Positions 1 through 4,607 of a stretch of 6,343 nucleotides of DNA are shown here, piece after piece. How positions within the stretch are numbered: the stretch's first letter is position 1; every line of letters starts with the position of its first letter. The DNA lies in NCBI GenBank assembly GCA_903862155.1, contig CAIOXF010000201.1, positions 1-6,343 of the forward strand. The letters run 5' to 3'. The notes under the pieces are model-generated. The model saw only the letters and a list, made by a program, of their open reading frames with translations, did no database searches and had not been told where the DNA came from. The DNA comes from an uncultured cyanobacterium. Its GTDB lineage: Bacteria; Cyanobacteriota; Cyanobacteriia; PCC-6307; Cyanobiaceae. The position numbers and the translations under genes were made by a program.

Positions 1-1
1 G

Positions 2-706
2 GCCCTGCTGTTGGGTTTGCGCTTTGGCGGTGGTATCGCCATTGGTTCGGCGGCCGGTTGGTTGCTGTCTGAGCTGATCCGGCGGCTGCCCTCTCCTTCT
101 CCCTCGCTCTGCCTGCAGCTGAGCCTGGGAACCTTGTTTTTGCTGGTGAGCGGAGTGGAGGGGGTGCTGCCCGAAGCCGGCCTGCCAGCGGCGGTGAGTG
201 CCGGGGTGGTGCTGGGCCTGCGGCTGGCGGATGAGCAGGCCGGGCCCTTGGAGGAGCTGGTGGCCCAGCTGGCCCAGCTGGCGATCACCGTGCTGTTTCC
301 CCTGCTGGCGGCAGATGTGAGCTGGGGAGAACTGAGCCCCCTGGGTCTGGGCGGGGTGCTGGCGGTGCTGGCGCTGATGCCCTACCGCTTGCTGGCGATG
401 CAACTGGGGGCGCTGGGCATGCCCGACTTCGGCTGGCGCGAGAAATTCATCGTGGGCTGGATTGCGCCCCGCGGCATCGTGACGGCCGCCGTGGCCAGCT
501 TGTTTGCCCTGCAGCTCGACAACGCCGGCGTGCCCGGCGGCGGCTCGCTCAAGGGTCTGGTGTTTCTGATGATCTTGCTCACCGTGGGGATCCAGGGCTT
601 CACGGCACCAGTGCTCGCCCGCCGGCTCAATCTTGTGGAACCACCGGAAGACGATTCCGCTTCGGCTGCAGTGCCTGACCAGGACCCGGAGAAGGTGGCT
701 GCCTGA
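2..706 (+). CDS. Cation/proton antiporter, CPA1/NhaP-like, C-terminal 234 residues (5' truncated by window)
   Basis: An integral membrane antiporter, probably exchanging Na+ or K+ for H+ across the cytoplasmic membrane. The frame is open from base 2, so the start and the ion-binding Asp region of the first helices lie outside the window. The visible part (numbered from base 2) has several strongly hydrophobic segments at about 1-25, 38-55, 62-75, 88-104, 114-134 and 183-205. A motif at 150-170 contains WIAPRGIV, the conserved Arg-Gly helix of the Na+/H+ exchanger domain. The chain ends with a short charged tail (210-234) rich in Asp, Glu and Pro. Relatives with the APRGIV form often carry a cytosolic RCK/TrkA-N domain after the membrane part, and none is present here. 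The stop lies 12 bp from the stop of convergent gltX. The family call is fairly secure; ion specificity cannot be read from this fragment. Confidence 0.85.
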   Translation, partial: ALLLGLRFGGGIAIGSAAGWLLSELIRRLPSPSPSLCLQLSLGTLFLLVSGVEGVLPEAGLPAAVSAGVVLGLRLADEQAGPLEELVAQLAQLAITVLFPLLAADVSWGELSPLGLGGVLAVLALMPYRLLAMQLGALGMPDFGWREKFIVGWIAPRGIVTAAVASLFALQLDNAGVPGGGSLKGLVFLMILLTVGIQGFTAPVLARRLNLVEPPEDDSASAAVPDQDPEKVAA

Positions 707-729
707 CGAGTGGGCTGTTCAGAGGCAGC
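698..729. terminator. Inverted repeat spanning both stop codons of the antiporter/gltX convergent junction
   Basis: GCTGCCT (698-704) and AGGCAGC (723-729) are perfect 7-bp inverted repeats around an 18-nt loop. Both stop codons lie inside the structure: TGA at 704-706 on + and TGA at 721-719 on -. There is no T-run on either strand, so this is not a canonical intrinsic terminator. With only 12 bp between the genes it is the only visible candidate for 3'-end formation or protection in either direction. Function is inferred. Confidence 0.3.
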
Positions 730-2182
730 GCTGAATGCGGTTGCGGTCGAGGCCTCGGCGATGCAGGAGCAGCCAGGTGGTGAGCAGGTCTGGACCCTGG
801 AGGCTGCCCAGCAGGGCCGCCCGCATGGTTTTCATGATCACGCCCTTCTTCACGCCAGCAGCGGTGGCGGCTTCGCCGAGCAGGGTTTGGGCCTGATCGG
901 CGGCGAGTTCAGCTTCGGGCAGACGCTCCAGTAGTGCAGCCAGGGCGGCCTTGGCACCCTCCACCGCGAGCTGGCCCTGGGCCGCCTCATCCAGTTCGGG
1001 CGTGGTGAAAAAGGGCTTGGCCTGCTCCACCCCATCGGCCAGAAGGGTGAGGGAGGTGCTGAGCAGTTCGCTCAGATCGGTTTCCCAGGCTGGATCGCTG
1101 CCCACCTCAAAGCCTTCGGCCTGCCAGAGCGGCAGTAGTTGTTCCCGCAGTGCCGCGGCGCCCTGTTCCCTCAGCACCTGGCCGTTGAGCCAGTTCAGTT
1201 TGTCCCAGTCGAAGCGGGCCCCGGCCCTGTTCACCCGCTCAAATCCGAAGGCCTCGGCGGCTTGGCTGAGGGTGAAGCGCTCCCCCATGCCTTCCGGCGG
1301 CGACCAGCCCAGCAGGGTCATGTAGTTGGCCAGGGCTTCGGCGGTGTAGCCCATCCGCCGGAAGTCGCTGATTGAGGTCACCCCATCGCGCTTGGAGAGC
1401 TTTTTGCCTTCCTTATTGAGGATCAGCGGCGTGTGGGCGAACTGGGGCACGGGGTAGCCCAGGGCCTCGTACAGCAGCAGTTGCTTGGCGGTGTTGGCGA
1501 TGTGGTCTTCGCCGCGGATCACGTGGGTGATTGCCATGGCGGCGTCATCCACCACCACCACCAGGTTGTAGAGGGGGTCACCGATCTGATCGTGGGGTGC
1601 CCGCCGGGCGATCACCATGTCGCCGCCCAGATCGCTGCCGCTCCAGCGCATCTCGCCGCGCACCATGTCGCTCCAGGTGATGCTGCGAGCGTCGTCGATG
1701 CGGAAGCGGATGACCGCTTCGCGCCCCTCGGCGATGAAGGCGGCTTGCTGCTCGGGGGTGAGATCGCGGTGGCGGTTGTCGTAGCGGGGAGCCTGCTTCG
1801 ACGCCGCCTGAGCGTCGCGCATGGCGGTGAGCTCCTCTTCGGTGGCGTAGCAGCGGTAGGCAAAGCCGCCGTCGAGGAGTTTTTGGATCGCCTCACGATG
1901 CAGCGAGACCCGCTCGCTTTGGATGACAGGATCGCCGTCCCAGCTGAGGCCCAGCCAGGCGAGGCCGTCGAGGATGTTGTCGGTGAATGCCTGCTTGCTG
2001 CGCTCGCGGTCGGTGTCTTCGATGCGCAGCAGGAAACTGCCGCCGTGGTGCCGGGCGAACAGCCAATTGAATACCGCGGTGCGCGCCGTGCCGATGTGCA
2101 GGCTGCCCGTGGGACTTGGCGCGAGACGTACCCGAATGGCCGAGGTGGACTGGGGACGCACAGCCTCAGGCGTCGCGTTCAC
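719..2182 (-). CDS. gltX: Glutamyl-tRNA synthetase (GluRS), class I
   Basis: Cytoplasmic enzyme that ligates glutamate to tRNA-Glu. Cyanobacteria as a group lack GlnRS and use a non-discriminating GluRS that also makes Glu-tRNA-Gln for the GatCAB amidotransferase, so that role is expected here. The 487 residues match the family length. The Rossmann catalytic domain has the HIGH-type motif HIGT at 29-32, preceded by APSPTG, then LRIEDTD at 52-58 and the KMSKS-type loop KLSKR at 261-265. The alpha-helical anticodon-binding half follows from about 320. The start is GTG at 2182: GGAG at 2194-2191 lies 8 nt upstream. An in-frame GTG at 2161 would give a protein closer to the usual N-terminus but has no better ribosome site. 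The gene starts 22 nt after the 3' end of tRNA-Asp on the same strand, so the two are probably co-transcribed. Confidence 0.96.
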   Translation of the reverse strand: MNATPEAVRPQSTSAIRVRLAPSPTGSLHIGTARTAVFNWLFARHHGGSFLLRIEDTDRERSKQAFTDNILDGLAWLGLSWDGDPVIQSERVSLHREAIQKLLDGGFAYRCYATEEELTAMRDAQAASKQAPRYDNRHRDLTPEQQAAFIAEGREAVIRFRIDDARSITWSDMVRGEMRWSGSDLGGDMVIARRAPHDQIGDPLYNLVVVVDDAAMAITHVIRGEDHIANTAKQLLLYEALGYPVPQFAHTPLILNKEGKKLSKRDGVTSISDFRRMGYTAEALANYMTLLGWSPPEGMGERFTLSQAAEAFGFERVNRAGARFDWDKLNWLNGQVLREQGAAALREQLLPLWQAEGFEVGSDPAWETDLSELLSTSLTLLADGVEQAKPFFTTPELDEAAQGQLAVEGAKAALAALLERLPEAELAADQAQTLLGEAATAAGVKKGVIMKTMRAALLGSLQGPDLLTTWLLLHRRGLDRNRIQRCL

Positions 2183-2190
2183 CGCTGGCT

Positions 2191-2194
2191 CTCC
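2191..2194 (-). promoter_or_regulatory. Shine-Dalgarno of gltX, inside the 22-nt trailer of tRNA-Asp
   Basis: GGAG on the minus strand, 8 nt before the GTG start at 2182. It supports the GTG as the true start. It sits only 10 nt beyond the tRNA-Asp 3' end (2205), so tRNA 3' processing would set the 5' end of the gltX message just upstream of it. Confidence 0.6.
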
Positions 2195-2204
2195 GGGATG
2201 GAAA

Positions 2205-2278
2205 CGGGACTGACGGGGCTCGAACCCGCAACTTCCGCCGTGACAGGGCGGTGCTCTAACCGATTGAACTACAGTCCC
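2205..2278 (-). tRNA. trnD-GTC: tRNA-Asp (anticodon GTC)
   Basis: A complete 74-nt cloverleaf on the minus strand. The 7-bp acceptor stem is perfect (GGGACTG with CAGTCCC). The D stem is GTTC/GAGC with one wobble. The anticodon stem CCGCC/GGCGG holds the loop CTGTCAC with anticodon GTC. The T stem is GCGGG/CCCGT with loop TTCGAGC. The discriminator is G73, as expected for tRNA-Asp. CCA is not encoded; TTT follows. It lies between a roughly 160-nt leader and gltX. Confidence 0.97.
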
Positions 2279-2304
2279 AGGCGGCCTTTTCAGGCGGTCT
2301 GTTT

Positions 2305-2334
2305 ATCTCTGAACTCTGCAGGGATTTCAGAGAT
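2305..2334. repeat. 9-bp perfect inverted repeat / hairpin upstream of tRNA-Asp
   Basis: ATCTCTGAA (2305-2313) and TTCAGAGAT (2326-2334) are perfect inverted repeats around 12 nt. Inside the loop, three more pairs around a GCAG tetraloop can form past one mismatch, making a long stem-loop. No T-run follows on either strand, so it does not read as an intrinsic terminator. It lies 26 nt 5' of the mature tRNA-Asp and inside the RNA expected from the promoter at 2379-2408. It could be an RNA processing or stability element or a protein-binding site. Confidence 0.55.
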
Positions 2335-2378
2335 GTCGGGTTGCCGGAAGCGGAGATCGCTTGCCGTCCGACTTCAAA

Positions 2379-2408
2379 AGTATCCGTGATCACGGGCCCG
2401 TTCGTCAA
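2379..2408 (-). promoter_or_regulatory. Predicted sigma70-type promoter for tRNA-Asp-gltX, with palindrome in the spacer
   Basis: On the minus strand a -35-like TTGACG (2408-2403) is followed after 18 nt by a -10-like GATACT (2384-2379). This puts a start site near 2372 and gives a leader of about 90 nt before tRNA-Asp. The spacer holds a perfect 12-bp palindrome, CCGTGATCACGG (2384-2395), which touches the -10 element and could be an operator. A 4-bp stem with GATC loop followed by ATACTTTT is an alternative reading as a weak terminator, which I consider less likely. Confidence 0.45.
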
Positions 2409-2440
2409 CCAGATGGTGACGGCAGGCCCGCTCTCGGAGA

Positions 2441-2629
2441 TCAGGGCCGGAAGCCGGCGGGCTCAATCAGGCGGACCTGATTGCCGCGGGCCGTGAATTC
2501 ACGACCCTGGTCACTTTGGACGACAACGCGACCACCCGACTTGACGCGAATCACACGGGCACGAACCCAACCCAGAGCAGCGGATTCGAGCACCTTGACC
2601 ACATCACCGGGCTGCAGATCCAACTCCAT
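2441..2629 (-). CDS. Small SH3-like/KOW-like protein of unknown function, 62 aa
   Basis: The function is not recognised. The 62-residue chain is soluble, with alternating short beta-strand-like segments. QPGDVVKV at 6-13, WVRARVIRV at 21-29, GGRVVVQSD at 32-40 and NQVRLIEP at 50-57 resemble the small SH3/KOW-type barrels found in translation and thylakoid accessory proteins. The ATG at 2629 is chosen because any earlier in-frame start (TTG/GTG class, up to 2695) would lie inside or next to tRNA-Trp. No clear Shine-Dalgarno precedes it; the 36-nt leader ends in GTTC-C-GAAC just before the ATG. It sits between two tRNA genes, downstream of rplS and on the same strand, so a translation-linked role is possible but only inferred. 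In cyanobacteria I recall where trnW follows rplS, secE is next; this is not SecE, as it has no membrane helix. Confidence 0.75.
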   Translation of the reverse strand: MELDLQPGDVVKVLESAALGWVRARVIRVKSGGRVVVQSDQGREFTARGNQVRLIEPAGFRP

Positions 2630-2654
2630 GTTCGGAACCACGAAACAGCAAGTA

Positions 2655-2752
2655 GGGACATCGAACGCGCCGTGGAGGACTTGAACCCCCGACATCAGGT
2701 TTTGGAGACCTGCGTTCTACCAACTGAACTAACGGCGCAGGGCCGATGTCCC
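2655..2752 (-). repeat. 9-bp inverted repeat flanking tRNA-Trp (extended acceptor stem of the precursor)
   Basis: On the plus strand GGGACATCG at 2655-2663 and CGATGTCCC at 2744-2752 are exact reverse complements lying on either side of tRNA-Trp (2666-2738). In the minus-strand precursor the 5' flank pairs with the 3' flank. This makes a 9-bp stem stacked beyond the acceptor stem, with 5 unpaired nt on the 5' side and 2 on the 3' side. Such a stem would hold the tRNA termini for RNase P and 3' processing. It also uses up the start of the 62-aa gene's leader. Confidence 0.65.
2666..2738 (-). tRNA. trnW-CCA: tRNA-Trp (anticodon CCA)
   Basis: A complete 73-nt cloverleaf on the minus strand. The 7-bp acceptor stem is perfect (GCGCCGT with ACGGCGC). 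The D stem is GTTC/GAAC. The anticodon stem CAGGT/ACCTG holds loop CTCCAAA with anticodon CCA. The T stem is GGGGG/CCTCC with one wobble and loop TTCAAGT. The discriminator is G73, the bacterial tRNA-Trp identity base. The 3' CCA is not encoded. It lies 35 nt after the rplS stop and 36 nt before the 62-aa gene, so it is probably excised from an rplS message. Confidence 0.97.
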
Positions 2753-2760
2753 CGAAAGTG

Positions 2761-2776
2761 TGAGGCCTGGGCCTCA
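2761..2776 (-). promoter_or_regulatory. Hairpin overlapping the rplS stop codon, before tRNA-Trp
   Basis: TGAGGCC (2761-2767) and GGCCTCA (2770-2776) form a near-continuous palindrome. As RNA it is a 6-bp stem with a 4-nt loop, and its first three bases are the rplS stop codon TGA (2776-2774). It is followed on the minus strand by CACTTTCG, with no true U-run, and the mature tRNA-Trp begins 22 nt later. It may be a 3' stabiliser or an attenuating or processing structure between rplS and the tRNA. Confidence 0.45.
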
Positions 2777-3247
2777 GCGATCGAAGCGCTGCTTCACCCG
2801 GGTGGCTTTACCCACACGGTCACGCAGATAGAAGAGCTTCGCCCGGCGAACCTTACCGCGCCGCTCCACCTTCACGGAAGCCACCTGGGGGCTGTGGAGC
2901 ATGAAAACGCGCTCCACGCCAATGCCCTGGAAGATCCGACGCACGGTGATGGTCTCGTTGAGGCCGCCGTGACGCTTGGCGATCACCACGCCCTCATAGG
3001 GCTGCACGCGCTCCTTGTTGCCTTCGCGAATGCGAACGCCCACCTTCACGGTGTCGCCCACATAGATCTCGGGAAGATCGCTCTTGAGCTGCTCAGCCTC
3101 AAAGGAGGCGATCAGTTCGCGGGGGCTCAGTTTCTTGCCGCCGGCCGCCGGTTTCTTCTCGGCCACCGCAGTTGCGGCGGTGCTTTCCGCAGCGGTCTCA
3201 ACCTCAGTCACGGTCTCTGCTGCCTTATCAGGGGTGTCCGCTGCCAT
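2774..3247 (-). CDS. rplS: 50S ribosomal protein L19, with N-terminal extension
   Basis: A component of the large ribosomal subunit at the 30S/50S interface. The 157 residues are about 40 longer than the E. coli protein (115 aa). The L19 core runs from about 46 (SFEAEQLK) to the end, with the GDTVKVGVRIREG strand region at 64-76 and the family signature VERRGKVRRAKLFYLRD at 127-143. The extra first 44 residues are low-complexity, rich in Ala, Thr, Glu and Lys, and look disordered. The ATG at 3247 is the only good start. GGAG touches it directly, which is too close for an ideal Shine-Dalgarno; GAGAG about 10 nt upstream may serve. tRNA-Trp follows 35 nt downstream and a 99-aa membrane gene ends 59 bp upstream on the same strand. 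Confidence 0.96.
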   Translation of the reverse strand: MAADTPDKAAETVTEVETAAESTAATAVAEKKPAAGGKKLSPRELIASFEAEQLKSDLPEIYVGDTVKVGVRIREGNKERVQPYEGVVIAKRHGGLNETITVRRIFQGIGVERVFMLHSPQVASVKVERRGKVRRAKLFYLRDRVGKATRVKQRFDR

Positions 3248-3281
3248 CTCCAGGAACTCTCGGTCGTCCGGCCAAACCGAC

Positions 3282-3287
3282 AGTGTA
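3282..3287 (-). promoter_or_regulatory. Possible -10 element of an rplS promoter
   Basis: TACACT on the minus strand, 34 nt before the rplS ATG, would give a leader of roughly 28 nt. There is no TTGACA-like -35 at the right distance. A short inverted repeat GGTG-A-CACC (3296-3304) lies where the -35 would be. This is a weak call; rplS may instead be read through from the upstream 99-aa gene. Confidence 0.3.
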
Positions 3288-3306
3288 CCGACTGAGGTGA
3301 CACCCC

Positions 3307-3606
3307 CTAGCTAGTTCGTTTCCGTAGCTGTCGCTGCAGTTGATCCAGGGCCATCGAGGCCCCTGTGGCCAGCATCCACAGCAGTCCGAGGCCGTTGAGC
3401 AGCACATACACGGTCTCGCCGTTGGGCCCAAACCACTGGCGGAGCCACTCACCTTCGTGCAGCACCATCAGCCAGTGGGCCTGGTCGCGGCCCAGGCCGC
3501 CCCAGTCGCGCAGCAGCCGGTAGCTGGTGCCGGTGAACACTGTGATCACCAGAGGCAGCAGTACCAGGGGCGCCACCGTGGCGTGGGCCTTGCGCAGGTT
3601 GGCCAA
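3307..3606 (-). CDS. Small two-helix membrane protein, PepSY-TM-like, 99 aa
   Basis: A short inner-membrane protein with two predicted helices at about 11-27 and 66-86. They are joined by a segment with many aromatic and charged residues (DWGG at 34-37, HWLMVLHEGEWLRQW at 44-58) and followed by a basic tail (RQLRKRTS) that should face the cytoplasm. The pattern of RKAHATVAPLVLLPL, a Thr-Gly kink and HxxxxLHEGE resembles the membrane segments of PepSY-associated TM proteins. No PepSY domain proper is present, and I claim no biochemical function. The start is uncertain: TTG at 3606 has no Shine-Dalgarno, the frame stays open upstream to a stop at 3684-3682, and only ATT, ATC or CTG codons occur there. 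It may share a transcript with rplS and diverges from map. Confidence 0.65.
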   Translation of the reverse strand: MANLRKAHATVAPLVLLPLVITVFTGTSYRLLRDWGGLGRDQAHWLMVLHEGEWLRQWFGPNGETVYVLLNGLGLLWMLATGASMALDQLQRQLRKRTS

Positions 3607-3681
3607 CAGCGAGCGAGGGAGGGCCAGGGCTGGGCGCGGCCGGTGGCCGGCGGCAACAGGTGTGGCATTGATACCTTGAAT

Positions 3682-3695
3682 TCACCTCCAGGTGA
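3682..3695 (+). promoter_or_regulatory. Inverted repeat containing the map Shine-Dalgarno
   Basis: TCACCT (3682-3687) and AGGTGA (3690-3695) are perfect inverted repeats. AGGTGA is also the map Shine-Dalgarno, 7 nt before the ATG at 3703. In RNA a 5-bp stem with a TCCA loop would pair the ribosome site with the bases just upstream. It could act as a weak translational brake, or as a DNA operator in the 96-bp divergent region. No convincing -10/-35 pair was found in that region for either gene. Confidence 0.4.
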
Positions 3696-3702
3696 GCCAC
3701 GC

Positions 3703-4596
3703 ATGAATCTGTTCGCCGATCTGCTGGCCAGCACCACCGGCACCCGCAGCGGCGGACGGGCCCAGGGCATCGGCGGCGGTGCCACTGCTCCAGTGGTGAC
3801 AGAAACGGGGCCCCGAATTCAGAAGAGTCGCCGGGGCGTGGAGGTGAAGAGCGCCCGCGAGCTCGACACCATGCGCAAGGCCAGCCGCATCGTGGCCACC
3901 GTGCTGCGGGAGATGTTTGAGATCGCGGCTCCCGGCATGACCACCGGCGACCTCGACGCCCACGCCGAAAAGCGTATTCGTGAGATGGGCGCGGTACCCA
4001 GCTTCAAGGGCTACCACGGTTTTCCGGCCAGCATCTGCGCCTCGATCAACAACGAGGTAGTGCACGGCATCCCCAGCAGCAAGCGGGTGATCAAGGCCGG
4101 CGACCTGCTCAAGGTGGATACCGGTGCTTACTTCGACGGCTACCACGGCGACAGTTGCATCACCATCTGTGTGGGTGAGGAAACCCCTGAAGAGGCCCAG
4201 CGCCTGGCGCGGGTGGCCCAGGAATCGCTGATGAAGGGGCTGGCCAAGATCAAAGCGGGCAACACCCTGCTCGACATCGCCGGTGCCGTGCAGGATCACG
4301 TGGAAGCCCACGGCTACGCGGTAGTGGAGGACTACACGGGCCACGGCGTGGGCCGCAACCTCCACGAGGAGCCCTCGGTGTTCAACTTCCGCACCCGGGA
4401 TCTGCCCAACATGAAGCTCCGGGCGGGCATGACCCTGGCGGTGGAGCCGATCCTCAACGCCGGCAGCAAGGCCTGCCGCACCCTGAAGGACCGCTGGACC
4501 GTGGTGACCGTGGACGGCAGCCTTTCCGCCCAGTGGGAGCACACCATCGCCGTGACCAGCGACGGCTGCGAAATCCTCACCGACCGGGATTTCTAA
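3703..4596 (+). CDS. map: Methionine aminopeptidase, type I, with N-terminal extension
   Basis: A cytosolic metalloenzyme that removes the initiator methionine from nascent proteins after deformylation. All the residues of the pita-bread active site are visible: H121 (VVHGIP), metal ligands D139 (KVDTG), D150 (YHGDS), H214 (GHGVG), E248 (AVEPI) and E279 (QWEHT), plus H221. The spacing matches the E. coli enzyme (D97, D108, H171, E204, E235). At 297 residues it is about 33 longer than the E. coli form. The first 45 residues are a Gly/Thr/Arg-rich extension, and the catalytic core starts near VEVKSARELDTMRKA. The ATG at 3703 is supported by AGGTGA 7 nt upstream; the frame is open further upstream but without family similarity. 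The stop codon overlaps the SDR stop by 4 bp on the opposite strand. Confidence 0.96.
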   Translation: MNLFADLLASTTGTRSGGRAQGIGGGATAPVVTETGPRIQKSRRGVEVKSARELDTMRKASRIVATVLREMFEIAAPGMTTGDLDAHAEKRIREMGAVPSFKGYHGFPASICASINNEVVHGIPSSKRVIKAGDLLKVDTGAYFDGYHGDSCITICVGEETPEEAQRLARVAQESLMKGLAKIKAGNTLLDIAGAVQDHVEAHGYAVVEDYTGHGVGRNLHEEPSVFNFRTRDLPNMKLRAGMTLAVEPILNAGSKACRTLKDRWTVVTVDGSLSAQWEHTIAVTSDGCEILTDRDF

Positions 4597-4607
4597 GCGC
4601 GGGTGAG
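4576..4607. terminator. Weak inverted repeat across the overlapping stops of map and the SDR gene
   Basis: CTCACC (4576-4581) and GGTGAG (4602-4607) are inverted repeats around a 20-nt loop that contains both stop codons (CTAA at 4593-4596 read on the two strands). There is no T-run in either direction. The structure is short and could be chance, but it is the only terminator-like element at this junction. Confidence 0.2.

Larger units (their letters stand above)
2279..2440 (-). other. Intergenic leader between the 62-aa gene and tRNA-Asp
   Basis: A non-coding stretch of 162 nt on the minus strand. It holds a predicted sigma70-type promoter (2379-2408), a 12-bp palindrome inside that promoter's spacer, and a 9-bp inverted repeat (2305-2334). 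It also has a short direct repeat, CAGGCGG on the plus strand at 2278-2284 and 2291-2297, the first copy overlapping the tRNA 5' base. A GC-rich 5-bp hairpin in the last codons of the 62-aa gene (2446-2458) precedes it. No plausible small protein was found in it. Confidence 0.5.

Noticed and set aside
258..284. Tandem GGCCCAGCT units in the antiporter gene
   Set aside because: They encode a Leu-Ala-Gln helix repeat with biased codons; no sign of a mobile or regulatory repeat.
1433..2389. A long open frame (about 318 codons) on the plus strand across gltX and tRNA-Asp
   Set aside because: It is antisense to gltX, crosses a tRNA gene, and its His/Val/Gly/Ala-rich translation is the usual shadow of a GC-rich gene.
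2384..2395. The palindrome plus downstream ACTTTT as an intrinsic terminator of the 62-aa gene
   Set aside because: A loop of GATC leaves only a 4-bp stem, and the same bases fit much better as spacer and -10 of a promoter.
2630..2695. An upstream extension of the 62-aa gene by 22 codons
   Set aside because: It would start inside tRNA-Trp; the ATG at 2629 leaves a protein beginning at the SH3-like strand.
3638..3650. GGCCGG repeated twice in the map upstream region
   Set aside because: It is simple GC-rich sequence with no promoter-like spacing; not distinguishable from background.
3340..3702. A possible 121-residue upstream extension of map
   Set aside because: It is antisense to the 99-aa gene, shows no MetAP similarity, and the ATG at 3703 has a good Shine-Dalgarno.
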